Below, one piece after another: positions 26,166 through 35,495 of a stretch of 64,000 bases of DNA; within the stretch, counting starts at the first letter, position 1; every line of letters starts with the position of its first letter. Source of the DNA: Luteolibacter pohnpeiensis (lineage in GTDB: Bacteria; Verrucomicrobiota; Verrucomicrobiia; Verrucomicrobiales; Akkermansiaceae); assembly GCF_016595435.1 (NCBI RefSeq), contig NZ_JAENIJ010000013.1, forward strand, positions 40,568 through 104,567. The letters are read 5' to 3'. The translations under genes were made by a program, and so were the position numbers. The notes below the pieces were generated by a model. That model saw only the letters and a list, made by a program, of their open reading frames with translations, was not told the origin of the DNA and did no database searches.

Positions 26166-27551
26166 ATGTCCGATCTTTTTTCCAATCATCTATCTGACTT
26201 TTCCCCATCCGGCTTCACGCCGAGAGCCGGCGTGTTTCGTCGCATGACTTGGCTTTTGCCAGCGGGGATATTGCTGGGGTTTGTGCTGATCTTTCTGCTT
26301 TTGTTCCGCGACCAATTGCTGCCTTCCCCGGAGGTGAAAATCGCTCCGGCCTTGCTGCTGGAGGAAGCGCTGCAGAATACGAAATCGACTCCAGTTTCCG
26401 GCAAAATGCTATTTCAGGCATCCGGCTGGATTGAGCCGGATCCACTGCCGGTGAAGGCGACGGCATTGCAGGACGGCGTGATCGACGAGGTCCATGTGTT
26501 GGAAGGGCAGTCGGTCAAAAAGGGCGATTTGCTGGCAACGCTGGTGGCGATCGACACCCAATTGGAATGCGACACGGCCAAAGCGGAATTGCAGATGGCG
26601 GAGTCGAATTACCAGGCGCACTGCACCGGAACCTTGGTGCGGATTCAGGAGTTGGAGGCCGAGAAGGCCGGGCTGGTGGCGGATCAAGCGGATCTGGACG
26701 AGGCGCTCGATCAACTCAAACGGATCGAAACCACCTCAAGCGCCAACTACGGCGAAGGCCAGCGGGTGGCGGCGCGCCTCAACAAGACCCGCAAAGAGGC
26801 AGCGATCGGCGAACGCAAGGCGCGCATCGATGCCATCAGTGAGGATTTCAATCGGATCGCCTACGAAGCCACCGCGATGGAGGCGAAGGTGAATGCGGCA
26901 AAGGCGGCGCTCGCAAAAGCCGAGCTCGCCCACCAGCGGACGCGCATCCTTTCCCCGATCGATGGCCGGGTTCTTCGGCTGATGGCAGCGCCCGGGCAGA
27001 AAAAAATGCTGGGTATGGATGAGGTCGACAGCGCGACCATCGCCATCCTTTACCAACCGGAGCATCTGCAGGTCCGGGTGGATGTTCCGCTCGCCGATGC
27101 ATCGGGCTTGAGTGTTGGCCAGATGGCGAACATCCGCTGCAACCTGCTGCCGGATCAAATTTTCCACGGCGAGGTCACACGCATCACGGGCGAGGCGGAC
27201 TTGCAGCGCAACACACTTCAGGCAAAGGTCCGAATTGAGGCTCCAGACGACAAACTCCGGCCGGAAATGCTATGCCGTGTCGAATTCCTTGAAGCTGGAT
27301 CACGTGAAACGAAAGCATCGTCCAACCTATCGATCTACATTCCCCGAGAGGCGCTCCAGCCGGACAACTCGGCCTGGATTTATGATCCTGCCAGTCAACG
27401 GGTGGAACGCCGCAGTGTAATCCCGGCGGATGAAACACGGGAGGGTTACCAACGTATTCGTGAGGGCATTCGCGCCGGCGAGCGCGTGGTTCTCAATCCG
27501 GAAAACCTGCGCAGTGGACAACGCGTTCATCCGACATCCGATCCCTCATGA
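26166..27551 (+). CDS. HlyD-family periplasmic adaptor (membrane fusion protein)
   Basis: A 461-residue membrane fusion protein. One N-terminal membrane span (WLLPAGILLGFVLIFLLLF), a first biotinyl-lipoyl half (GVIDEVHVLEGQSVKKGDLLA), a long coiled-coil hairpin (~130-270), the second half-lipoyl (RILSPIDGRVLRLMAAPGQ) and a beta-barrel domain. It would join the ABC/FtsX inner-membrane complex to an outer-membrane exit. The start ATG is at 26166. Its stop overlaps the ABC ATPase start (ATGA), so the operon is tightly coupled. Confidence 0.88.
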   Translation: MSDLFSNHLSDFSPSGFTPRAGVFRRMTWLLPAGILLGFVLIFLLLFRDQLLPSPEVKIAPALLLEEALQNTKSTPVSGKMLFQASGWIEPDPLPVKATALQDGVIDEVHVLEGQSVKKGDLLATLVAIDTQLECDTAKAELQMAESNYQAHCTGTLVRIQELEAEKAGLVADQADLDEALDQLKRIETTSSANYGEGQRVAARLNKTRKEAAIGERKARIDAISEDFNRIAYEATAMEAKVNAAKAALAKAELAHQRTRILSPIDGRVLRLMAAPGQKKMLGMDEVDSATIAILYQPEHLQVRVDVPLADASGLSVGQMANIRCNLLPDQIFHGEVTRITGEADLQRNTLQAKVRIEAPDDKLRPEMLCRVEFLEAGSRETKASSNLSIYIPREALQPDNSAWIYDPASQRVERRSVIPADETREGYQRIREGIRAGERVVLNPENLRSGQRVHPTSDPS

Positions 27552-28240
27552 GTCTTATTTCCTGCCGCGCGCTGAGCAAATCGTATCGCAAGGGGCCGAA
27601 TCTGGTCACCCCGCTTTCCGCGCTTGATCTTGAGGTGCCGCAGGGTGAGTTCCTCGCCCTGATGGGCCCTTCGGGTTCAGGGAAAACCACGCTGTTGAAC
27701 CTGATTGCCGGGATCGATTCACCGACCTCCGGCGAGTTGCTGATCAACGGACAGGATATTTCAAAGCTGTCCCGGCGAGAGTTGACCCGCTGGCGCGCGA
27801 GCAGCGTCGGCTACATTTTCCAGCTCTATCATTTGGTTCCGGTGCTGAGTGCTTTTGAGAATGTTGAGCTTCCGTTACTCCTCACGAAACTTTCCAGGCG
27901 GGACAGGCGCGCGAAAGTGAGCGCCGCATTGGAATTGGTCGACCTCGCGGATCGCGCGGATCACACACCTGCCGAACTTTCCGGCGGACAGGAACAGCGG
28001 GTTGCGATCGCCCGTTCTTTGGTGACCAATCCGGCTTTGCTCGTCGCGGATGAACCAACGGGAGATCTCGACCGTGAGTCCGCCAATCGGATTCTTGATC
28101 TGTTACGCAGTCTCACCCGCGATCATGGGAAAACCATCGTCATGGTCACACACGATCCGACTGCCGCCGCTGCTGCCGATCGAGTCCTGCATTTGGAAAA
28201 GGGTGTCTTGTTAGAAACTGCACCCGGTCCGCATCCCTAA
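27548..28240 (+). CDS. ABC transporter ATP-binding protein, LolD/MacB type
   Basis: A 230-residue ATPase. Walker A GPSGSGKT (40-47), the type-defining [22 protein letters not shown]-loop region, signature [13 protein letters not shown], Walker [12 protein letters not shown], and the H-loop MVTHD. This subclass pairs with FtsX-fold permeases (LolCDE, MacB, DevCA). Partners are the two permeases immediately downstream. Confidence 0.93.
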   Translation: MSLISCRALSKSYRKGPNLVTPLSALDLEVPQGEFLALMGPSGSGKTTLLNLIAGIDSPTSGELLINGQDISKLSRRELTRWRASSVGYIFQLYHLVPVLSAFENVELPLLLTKLSRRDRRAKVSAALELVDLADRADHTPAELSGGQEQRVAIARSLVTNPALLVADEPTGDLDRESANRILDLLRSLTRDHGKTIVMVTHDPTAAAAADRVLHLEKGVLLETAPGPHP

Positions 28241-28243
28241 CCG

Positions 28244-29383
28244 ATGATCCGACTTCTTTCACTCGCCTGGAAACAATTGATACGGTATCGTCTGCGGACG
28301 ATTCTAACCGTTCTCGGCGTTGCCTCTGGCATGTTTTTGTTCATGGCGGTTGAGACCTTGCAGGATTCACTCGCCGAGGCGACCGAGCAAACTGCGGCAG
28401 ATACGACACTCGTCGTATATCGGGAAAATCGGTTTTGTCCGAATACCAGCCGTCTGCCGGAATATTATGCCGATGAAATCCGCCAGATCCCGGGAGTTCG
28501 CGAAGTGATCCCCATTCAGATCGTGGTCAATAACTGCGGAGCGAGTCTCGATGTGATCACCTTTCGCGGGGTGCCCGATGGTTTGTTGCGGAAATTCGCT
28601 CCGGAAATCGAAGTGGTTTCCGGCGATATCAGCGAATGGGAACGGCGCGATGATGGAGCGTTGTTAGGCGAACAATTTGCACGCCGGCGCGGCCTTCATC
28701 CGGGAGATCGGTTTGATGCGGTTGGCGTCACGGTTCATGTCGCCGGTATTATCCAATCTCCCTTCGCTCAGGACAACAACGTCGCTTATGTGAAGCTGCC
28801 CTTCCTGCAACAGGCATCGCGAGCCGGTCTCGGGGTGGTCACGCAATTCAATGTCCGGGTGAATTCATCTGCGGATTTGAAGCCGGTAGCGGAAGCGATT
28901 GATCTGCGATTCAAGTCTGATCAGCAACCTACCAATACCCGGCCGGAAAAGGCATTTTTCGCAGAAACGGCGAGCCAGCTGATTGAACTGATCGGATTCA
29001 CCCGCTGGCTGGCGCTGGGGGCGGTGCTGGCGGTGATCGCGCTGGTTGCGAATTCAATTTTGTTGGTCGTGCGCGGTAGAGTTAAAGAAAACGCCGTGCT
29101 CCGAACACTAGGCTATCCCGCGCGCGCGATCCTGTTTTTGGTCATGAGTGAAGGTGGGATGCTCGGCTTGTTAGGCGGTGTCCTCGGAACCGGCCTCGCC
29201 TGGACATTTCTTCGCTGGCAAAGTTTCACGCTCGGCAGTGAAGGGCACACCCTGGCCGTGATCCCGGAATTTCAGACAGCCGTGAACGCGATTGCGGCGG
29301 CTCTTTTGCTCGGAGTTGTGGCGTCCATCCTGCCGGCGCTGCAAGCCATCCAACAACCCATTGTAAAAAGTCTGCGCGGCTAA
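28244..29383 (+). CDS. FtsX-fold ABC permease 1
   Basis: A 379-residue permease. First span LRTILTVLGVASGMFLFMAV, a large periplasmic MacB-PCD-like domain (~50-250), then three C-terminal spans (LALGAVLAVIALVANSILLVV, FLVMSEGGMLGLLGGVLGTGLAWTF, AIAAALLLGVVASILPAL). This is the canonical FtsX topology of mechanotransmission ABC systems. Starts three bases after the ATPase stop. Confidence 0.9.
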   Translation: MIRLLSLAWKQLIRYRLRTILTVLGVASGMFLFMAVETLQDSLAEATEQTAADTTLVVYRENRFCPNTSRLPEYYADEIRQIPGVREVIPIQIVVNNCGASLDVITFRGVPDGLLRKFAPEIEVVSGDISEWERRDDGALLGEQFARRRGLHPGDRFDAVGVTVHVAGIIQSPFAQDNNVAYVKLPFLQQASRAGLGVVTQFNVRVNSSADLKPVAEAIDLRFKSDQQPTNTRPEKAFFAETASQLIELIGFTRWLALGAVLAVIALVANSILLVVRGRVKENAVLRTLGYPARAILFLVMSEGGMLGLLGGVLGTGLAWTFLRWQSFTLGSEGHTLAVIPEFQTAVNAIAAALLLGVVASILPALQAIQQPIVKSLRG

Positions 29384-29421
29384 AACCGAAGTCGAAGATA
29401 TCACCAATCGCCCGTTCGCTC

Positions 29422-30576
29422 ATGTTACCCTTCACCTATGCCTTGCGGAACTTATTCCGCGACAAATCCCGCCTCGCGCAGACGGTGGGTGGCAGTGCGC
29501 TGGTGGTGTTGTTAGTCATGGCTGCTGCAGCATTGAATGTTGGGATGAAAGAAGTGCTTTCGGCATCCGGATCTCCCTTGAATGCGATTCTGATCGGGAC
29601 TGGAAGTGAGGAAAGCATGCAACGCAGTGAGGTCTCCGAACAAACGGCCGGCATCGCCGCTTCCGCAGTAGCGGGAGTGGCTCATCCGCTTGGAACTCCG
29701 GCGGTGTCGACGGAAATTCACTACATGACCTTCCTGCAAACACCCGATGGCAAACGCGGGCAGGGGCTCTTCCGGGGTGTGTCACCACAGGCCATGGTGG
29801 TTCATCCTGAGGTTCGTTTGTTAGAAGGAACTTTTCCGCAAGCGGGCGAATTGATGGCCGGTGAACTCGCCTGGCGCAAGCTGGGGTTTGCGGATGCTTC
29901 GTCTCTGGCAGTCGGGAAGTCGGTGTTGTTAGATGGAGCCGAAATGAAGGTCTCCGGCGTTTTTGCCGCACCGGGAACCGTGATGGAATCGGAAATCTGG
30001 GCGACCTTGTCCGATCTCCGAACGCTCTCCCAACGTGACACGGTATCGTGTGTGGTTTTGCGAATGGAAACTCCGGATGATTTTTCAGAGGCGGATCTGT
30101 TCTCGAAGCAGCGGCTCGATTTGGAACTGACGGCGATGCGTGAGAGTGACTACTACGCTCACCTCTCGCAATTTTTTAAACCATTGCGGGTGATGACATG
30201 GATCACCGCAGGTCTTGTCGCCGCCGGCGCCTTGTTCGGTGGATTGAACACCCTTTATGCGGCATTTGCTTCGCGGATTCGGGAACTCGCGACCTTGCAG
30301 GCAATCGGCTTCACCAGATTTGCGATTCTAACAAGTCTGGTTCAGGAAAGCCTGCTTGCATGCCTGACCGGCACTCTCATTGCCTCGGTGGTTGCGTTGT
30401 TGTTTCTCGATGGAAAAACGATCCCGTTTTCGATCGGTGCGTTCACGATGTCCATTACCCCAGCCGTAACCTTTTCCGGACTTTTTACTGGCCTCGCTCT
30501 CGGTCTGCTCGGTGCGTTGCCTCCAGCCATTCGTTGTCTCAAACCCCAACTTCCCACCGCATTACGATCATCATGA
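29422..30576 (+). CDS. FtsX-fold ABC permease 2
   Basis: A 384-residue protein with the same topology as permease 1 but diverged: first span SALVVLLVMAAAALNVGM, periplasmic domain to ~residue 250, then spans around ITAGLVAAGALFGGLNTLYAAFASRIRELATLQAIGFTRF and two more. Two different permeases imply a heterodimer, as in LolCE or DevC pairs. The stop overlaps the start of the next gene (ATGA). Confidence 0.9.
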   Translation: MLPFTYALRNLFRDKSRLAQTVGGSALVVLLVMAAAALNVGMKEVLSASGSPLNAILIGTGSEESMQRSEVSEQTAGIAASAVAGVAHPLGTPAVSTEIHYMTFLQTPDGKRGQGLFRGVSPQAMVVHPEVRLLEGTFPQAGELMAGELAWRKLGFADASSLAVGKSVLLDGAEMKVSGVFAAPGTVMESEIWATLSDLRTLSQRDTVSCVVLRMETPDDFSEADLFSKQRLDLELTAMRESDYYAHLSQFFKPLRVMTWITAGLVAAGALFGGLNTLYAAFASRIRELATLQAIGFTRFAILTSLVQESLLACLTGTLIASVVALLFLDGKTIPFSIGAFTMSITPAVTFSGLFTGLALGLLGALPPAIRCLKPQLPTALRSS

Positions 30577-31097
30577 AGACTCTACCGCTGATTTCACTTA
30601 CTTCGTTATTCCTATTCACTTCCTGCGGGAAAAAACCATCTGTCGCGGTCACCCATGAACCGGCAATCTCGTTAGATGCTTATTTCACCGATTCCGCACC
30701 GCCGGATGCCCAGCCGATCCATTTGATTCGCGAAACTGCCAAGCCGGGCGATGCCGTGACCATTTCCGGCCGGGTGATGGGCCGCAAGTTTCCGTTTGTC
30801 GATGGCCGTGCGGCATTCGTTTTAGGCGATCCTGAAGTCATTACGGCCTGCAATGACATGCCGGATGATGAGTGTGAGACTCCGTGGGATGCTTGTTGCG
30901 AAACGAAAGAAGCCATCAGTAAGGCAACCGCAACCATCCAGATTTTGGGTGAGGACGGGCGGGTTTTGAAAACGTCCGTTAAAGGCAATCACGGCCTGAA
31001 AGAGCTCAGCAGTGTCACGCTAACCGGAACCTTGGATCAATCATCGACGCCGGAAGCTCTGGTGATCAACGCCTCATCGCTGCATGTTGCCAACTGA
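30573..31097 (+). CDS. Lipoprotein, last gene of the MFP-ABC operon
   Basis: A 174-residue lipoprotein (lipobox around TSC, Cys18). The mature part looks like an OB-type beta domain (GDAVTISGRVMGRKFPFVDGRAAFVLGD ... VTLTGTLDQS) interrupted by a Cys- and acid-rich loop ITACNDMPDDECETPWDACC with four Cys, a likely metal or redox site. No family recognised with certainty. Coupled by ATGA to permease 2. It is convergent with the copper receptor across a hairpin terminator. Confidence 0.7.
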   Translation: MKTLPLISLTSLFLFTSCGKKPSVAVTHEPAISLDAYFTDSAPPDAQPIHLIRETAKPGDAVTISGRVMGRKFPFVDGRAAFVLGDPEVITACNDMPDDECETPWDACCETKEAISKATATIQILGEDGRVLKTSVKGNHGLKELSSVTLTGTLDQSSTPEALVINASSLHVAN

Positions 31098-31113
31098 TCG
31101 GCGTTCTATCAAA

Positions 31114-31146
31114 ATGGGTGCCGTAGCACTCAACTACGGCACCCAT
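31114..31146 (-). terminator. Strong hairpin terminator of the copper receptor gene
   Basis: A perfect 13-bp stem ATGGGTGCCGTAG / CTACGGCACCCAT with a 7-base loop. On the minus strand it is followed by TTTTGATAG, so it primarily ends the receptor transcript; it may also stop the convergent efflux operon. Confidence 0.85.
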
Positions 31147-31169
31147 CGTAAACATAAAACCGGAACGCT

Positions 31170-33218
31170 TCAGAATTTGAGCGACAGCTTCATCCAGAAC
31201 ACCCGGCCTGGTTCATTGACGCGGGTGGTGGTCGTGTAACCCACGACATCGGTGCCTGCGGTATTCACATGCTCGGCGTAGGTTTTGTCGAACAGGTTAT
31301 CCACACCGGCAGCCAACGTTGTATTTTTTGTGACACGCCAATCCGCGTTCAACGAAAATACGCCGAAGCCGCCGGTAGCTCCCAGGTCTTGTCCTACGAT
31401 TGTTCCTTGATCTTCCGCGTAGCGATTTTGAGCAGAAACGAGGCGCATGAGTCCGCCCACAGACCAGTTATCCCTCGCATAAGTGAGTCCGATTTTGCCT
31501 TCTAACGGAGGTTGCTGGGCCAGGGCCCGGTCATCGGTGCGATTTTTTCCCCAGACGTAGCTGATGCTGGTATCAGCCTTCCAGTATTTGAGAAATTCAT
31601 AACTAACACCGGCTTCGCCACCCCAGGACCAAGCGTCGACGTTTCTGGTCACGGTGCCCGTGCTCATCGAATCGATCGGGTAATTGCTTTGGTAAAGGAT
31701 GTAATCATCGACACGATTGATGAACCCGGAAGTCCACGCTGTGAGCGGTCCATCCTGATAATTCAGTCCCGCATCAAGCTGAACGGTTTTTTCGGGATCA
31801 GTATCAAAAGAGCTGATGCTGTTCGTGCTGGGGTTCGGGAAAAGTTCCCAATAGTCCGGCGCGCGTTCCGTATATCCGACTCCGATGTAAGCTTTCGCAG
31901 GGATGGCGGTTAGATCCTGTTCGTAGCGAATGAACCCGGATGGCATCACTTCCATCCGATCTTCACCAGCTGTTGGATTATCGACATAACTTCCCATCAT
32001 CATGCTGCCAGACCAGATCGTTTCACGTTTGTCTTCGGCATTCCACCGGTCCGCGCGAGCTCCGGCGATGAGGCGGCTGTTCGGCGTGAGATCTTGTGAA
32101 AGTTCGGTGAAAATGCCGATGTCATTGATTTCTCCATCGGTCACCCAGCTCCCGCTGTCATAATTACGATGGCGCGAATCCCGGAAGTCCACACCCGCGG
32201 TGACGAGCGTGCCATCAGCGGGTTTAAGTTCGGTTAGAAATTTCCCGGACCACACCTGATGGTCGACTTCCGCTTCTCCCATCGACATCATGCCTGGCGT
32301 TCTCAAACGAAAATCATCCATGACGTGGTCCGCGTAATTGTATGCGAAGCGTGCTTCGATTTTTGATACCAAGTCCGACACATTCTTTTTCTGAAAGAAG
32401 AGTCCCAGGTTTTGATAATCGAGCTGAGTCGCGTCCATCGACTTTCCCGCATAGGCGGCTTCCCCTTCGCTGAGGCCTCCAGACAACTCCAGCACGGTGT
32501 CGCTATCCGGTGTCCAGCCAATCGCCGCGTGGGTGTTCCAACGATCGTAGTTGGAGTGAACCTTGTTGCCATCGCCGTCTTCATAATCATCGGACTGGGT
32601 ATGGTTGTAGCCGAGTTTGAGATACACATCCGGTGTGCCGGTGGTGATCTCGATATCCTGATCGTTCCGCTGATAACTTCCATAGGTGGCGGATGCATCC
32701 ACGGAAGTGCCGGTCGACTCCAACTGATAGGAACTGGTCTCGAATAGCACCACACCGGCCGAATTTCCGGGGCCATAAATCACGGTTTGCGGTCCTTTCA
32801 GAATTCTGACCTGATCAAATGCATTTGGAAAAATGTAAGCGGTCGGCGGGTCCATCCGATACGGGCAGCCGCCAAATAGCGTCTCGCCATTCAATAGGAT
32901 GCCGATGCGGGAGCCTGACTGGCCGCGCAAGATTGGTTCGCCACCCGAGCCACCTTTTCGTGAAACGGAAAATCCGGGAACCAGTTTGAGCATGTCGGCG
33001 CCATCCTGAGCAGGGATCGGTTGCGCCGCATTGGAGGTATCGATAATCGTTTCGAGTGGAGATTCCGTCGATGCCGACGCTGTAACGATGATCGGCTCTA
33101 ACGATTGCAACGTGCCATCAGTTGGAACGGCAGTGACTGCACCAGATGCGGTGGAAAATCCGGCAAGTGTAAGAGAAATGAAGAGGTGAGAATTACGGAC
33201 AATGGACTTTGGTTTCAT
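31170..33218 (-). CDS. TonB-dependent copper receptor (NosA/OprC type)
   Basis: A 682-residue outer-membrane receptor. Signal peptide of ~27 residues (FISLTLAGFSTASGA), TonB-box-like EPIIVTAS (41-48), plug domain with LKLVPGFSVSRKGG, LRGQSGSRIGILLNGETL, and the hallmark GGCPYRMDPPTAYIFP (116-131). That motif, followed by VRILKGPQTVIYGPG, is the signature of the TonB-dependent copper receptor family. It is followed by a 22-strand barrel ending in the aromatic WMKLSLKF. Met- and His-containing loops (MMSMGEAEVDHQ, SGSMMMGSY) suit copper. It takes up or scavenges copper, or accepts it for a cuproprotein; the direction is known for OprC/NosA as uptake. Confidence 0.88.
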   Translation of the reverse strand: MKPKSIVRNSHLFISLTLAGFSTASGAVTAVPTDGTLQSLEPIIVTASASTESPLETIIDTSNAAQPIPAQDGADMLKLVPGFSVSRKGGSGGEPILRGQSGSRIGILLNGETLFGGCPYRMDPPTAYIFPNAFDQVRILKGPQTVIYGPGNSAGVVLFETSSYQLESTGTSVDASATYGSYQRNDQDIEITTGTPDVYLKLGYNHTQSDDYEDGDGNKVHSNYDRWNTHAAIGWTPDSDTVLELSGGLSEGEAAYAGKSMDATQLDYQNLGLFFQKKNVSDLVSKIEARFAYNYADHVMDDFRLRTPGMMSMGEAEVDHQVWSGKFLTELKPADGTLVTAGVDFRDSRHRNYDSGSWVTDGEINDIGIFTELSQDLTPNSRLIAGARADRWNAEDKRETIWSGSMMMGSYVDNPTAGEDRMEVMPSGFIRYEQDLTAIPAKAYIGVGYTERAPDYWELFPNPSTNSISSFDTDPEKTVQLDAGLNYQDGPLTAWTSGFINRVDDYILYQSNYPIDSMSTGTVTRNVDAWSWGGEAGVSYEFLKYWKADTSISYVWGKNRTDDRALAQQPPLEGKIGLTYARDNWSVGGLMRLVSAQNRYAEDQGTIVGQDLGATGGFGVFSLNADWRVTKNTTLAAGVDNLFDKTYAEHVNTAGTDVVGYTTTTRVNEPGRVFWMKLSLKF

Positions 33219-33451
33219 GGAAATGGGTAAAATCGAAATAGCTGGAACGACCTGTTATCAGGCGATCCGGGTAGAAAATGATTCATGTGAGTGATTGGAT
33301 TTCTTCCGCCAAGATGATGGCAATCCTGCGGTGAAATGGACGCTTCTCCCAAACGATGGAGAAAGCGGAATGATACACGTTTCCGGAATCCACGGGTGGA
33401 GACGGAGTGCGACAAGCTAGCAAAGAATGATCATTAACATTCGTTAGAAGG

Positions 33452-33474
33452 CCTCACCACGAATGCAGTGGTGG
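33452..33474. other. Hairpin between the CxxC protein gene and the copper receptor
   Basis: A 7-bp stem (CACCAC / GTGGTG plus a T-G pair) with a 7-base loop, in the 294-base gap 33219-33512. No T-run follows. It may be an attenuator or a processing site. The rest of the gap shows no gene; a perfect AATGATCATT palindrome lies at 33426-33435 and could be an operator for the receptor. Confidence 0.4.
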
Positions 33475-33512
33475 CATCTTGCGAAGATTGAATTCTGACG
33501 CTTGGAGGGAAC

Positions 33513-33974
33513 TTATGCCTGCAACTGCGGCGGGGGCAATGGAGGAGCAAGAGCTCCTAATCCATTCAGAAAATGAGGCGCAATGAATGTCGCCTGGCTG
33601 GCGATGATCGCAGTGGGAGCTTTCAGGAAATCTTGGCGCGGAAGATCAAAGTCCAATATCAGCTTGCTGAGTTTCTCGCTGTTAGGAACCGCTGGTTGGT
33701 CTTCCTTTTGATCCTGTTTGGCTGCTGCAATTTGCCGACAAAGCTGGCATGGGCGGCTGCCATCAAAGGTTTCGATCGTTCCCTGTAAAAATCCGGAATC
33801 TTTCGAATAAGCCGAGAGCATGCTTCCCCAAGCGTAAAGCTGCATCAATGCATACGGGCCGCCAAGCAACTGGAGGCAGGCGAACAGGCAAAACAGGAGT
33901 TGGAGAGGCTTCTTCAGATGGATGACAGCTTGGAAGCGCAAGGACGCGTGAAGAGTGGTCCGTGCCAGAGCCAT
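33513..33974 (-). CDS. Small membrane-associated CxxC protein (DUF2946-like) upstream of the copper receptor
   Basis: A 153-residue protein with one hydrophobic N-terminal segment (LLFCLFACLQLLGGPYALM), the stretch QLYAWGSMLSAYS and a short Cys motif RPCQLCRQI (Cys76, Cys79) followed by a charged KQDQKEDQP region and a Pro-rich end. The 'FDGSRPCxLCRxIxxAKQ' pattern is typical of small proteins that accompany TonB-dependent copper receptors; a copper-carrier role is inferred. It is the upstream gene on the receptor's strand, separated by the 294-base gap. Confidence 0.68.
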   Translation of the reverse strand: MALARTTLHASLRFQAVIHLKKPLQLLFCLFACLQLLGGPYALMQLYAWGSMLSAYSKDSGFLQGTIETFDGSRPCQLCRQIAAAKQDQKEDQPAVPNSEKLSKLILDFDLPRQDFLKAPTAIIASQATFIAPHFLNGLGALAPPLPPPQLQA

Positions 33975-34024
33975 TGCAAGGCCAAATTCGGCGCAACAGG
34001 AAGTGATCCCAATCGTAAATCGCT

Positions 34025-34099
34025 TGGTGCCCCCGCCAAGAATCGAACTTGGATCTAGAGTTTAGGAAACCCTCGTTCTATCCATTGAACTACGGGGGC
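34025..34099 (-). tRNA. tRNA-Arg(CCT)
   Basis: On the minus strand: acceptor GCCCCCG pairing with CGGGGGC, D stem GTTC/GAAC, anticodon arm AGGGT-TTCCTAA-ACTCT with anticodon CCT (reads AGG), T arm CCAAG-TTCGATT-CTTGG, and encoded CCA end. All four stems are intact. It lies alone between the CxxC protein gene and pabB. Confidence 0.95.
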
Positions 34100-34178
34100 T
34101 GGATTGCTGGGGAAATGGTTAGCGGGGGGCGATCTGGCAGGCAAGCATCGATCTCATCCTGTCTGATTCGCCCACGAT

Positions 34179-35447
34179 TCATCCATCTTTGCTTTGCCAG
34201 CGATCGATCGCCAGGCGGATGCCGGCCGCTTTGTGGAGAGTTTCTTCGTATTCCTTTTGTGGGTCGGAATCGGCAACGATGCCTGCGCCCACTTGATAGA
34301 TGAGCTTCTCGCCTTTTCGGATGATGGTGCGGATGGCGATGTTGAATGCACTTTCACCGTTGTAGCCAAACCATCCGATGGCTCCGCAGTAGATGCCGCG
34401 TGGTTTGCCTTCGATTTCGCGAATGATTTCCATGGCACGCTTTTTGGGCGCTCCGGTGATGCTACCGCCGGGAAAGCAGGCGGCGAGGGCAGCGATAGCA
34501 TCGATTTCCGGCCGCAGCCTGCCGGTGACGGTGGATACCAAATGGTGGACTTGCGCGAGGGTTTCGAGTCGCAACATTTCGGTGACGGCGACGCTGCCAA
34601 ACTCAGACACTTGGCCGAGGTCGTTGCGGAGGAGATCGGTGATCATCACCAGTTCGGCGATTTCTTTGGCCGAGGTTTGTAACTCGTAGGCGGATCGCAG
34701 GTCTTCATCGACATTGGCGAATCGGGGGCGGGTCCCCTTGATCGGTTTGGTCTCGATGCCGCGACCCGACATGCGGAGGAACGTTTCGGGCGATGAACTG
34801 AGAACCTCGGTATCGTCGAGCGAAAGCCAGGCAGCCATCGGGGCAGGGGACATTTCCCGCAAAGTTTCATAAAGCCCGAACAGGGAACCGCCATGCACCG
34901 GGACTTCGAAGGCTTGGGAAAGGTTGACCTGATAGATATCACCAGAGGCAATCCAGTCCTTCACTTTTTTGACTCCATCGATAAATGCCTGCTGGGTTCC
35001 CAGTGTTCGGGTTTCGCCGAGGGTGGCTTTTGCGGCGGAGGGCTCGGCGAGATGTTGTGAAAGTCGTCCCGCTTCCCACCAACTGTCATCCTCATGGCAG
35101 TGGACCAGCATTTCGCGGTAGTCGCCGAAGACAAACTGCCCTTCATAGTCGACCCATCCACATAAACCGCCGAGCGGAAATCCGTGATCGCGTGCGACTT
35201 GCGGGCCTTCCGCGAGCGCTTGGCGCAGTGCTTGTCGATCCGGTTCGGTATCGATTTTGCCGCGCAAGACGCGGATCGGCCGCGCGGCAATCACAGAAAT
35301 CGCGCCTTTTCCACCTGGGGCGGATTGGCTGACTGAATCGAAAAACACCAGTCCATCGAGATGCCGCAAGCGGGCGGCCACCTCAAGCGGTGTCATTCCT
35401 TCGAGCCGAGGCTGTCGTGCCAAGGTTGGCGCGGAGCGATCATTCAT
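34179..35447 (-). CDS. pabB: Aminodeoxychorismate synthase component I
   Basis: A 422-residue chorismate-utilising enzyme making 4-amino-4-deoxychorismate for folate. ETKPIKGTRPR carries the Lys that distinguishes PabB from anthranilate synthase TrpE (PIAGTRPR). ELVMITDLLRNDLGQV, FPGGSITGAPKKRAMEII and GAIGWFGYNGESAFNIAIRT are the remaining signatures, with acidic Mg ligands in place. The ATG at 35447 (MNDRSAP) is preferred to a longer start. No pabA or pabC is adjacent. It follows a secreted protein gene on the same strand by 48 bases. Confidence 0.92.
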   Translation of the reverse strand: MNDRSAPTLARQPRLEGMTPLEVAARLRHLDGLVFFDSVSQSAPGGKGAISVIAARPIRVLRGKIDTEPDRQALRQALAEGPQVARDHGFPLGGLCGWVDYEGQFVFGDYREMLVHCHEDDSWWEAGRLSQHLAEPSAAKATLGETRTLGTQQAFIDGVKKVKDWIASGDIYQVNLSQAFEVPVHGGSLFGLYETLREMSPAPMAAWLSLDDTEVLSSSPETFLRMSGRGIETKPIKGTRPRFANVDEDLRSAYELQTSAKEIAELVMITDLLRNDLGQVSEFGSVAVTEMLRLETLAQVHHLVSTVTGRLRPEIDAIAALAACFPGGSITGAPKKRAMEIIREIEGKPRGIYCGAIGWFGYNGESAFNIAIRTIIRKGEKLIYQVGAGIVADSDPQKEYEETLHKAAGIRLAIDRWQSKDG

Positions 35448-35495
35448 CTTACGCGAAACAAAACCGTCACACGGCGATTCACGCAAGCGGGAAGC

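Noticed and set aside
33219..33512. A cobalamin riboswitch before the TonB receptor
   Set aside because: A GCCAC-like piece and a hairpin are present but the conserved B12-box and the multi-stem core are not, and the receptor is of the copper type.
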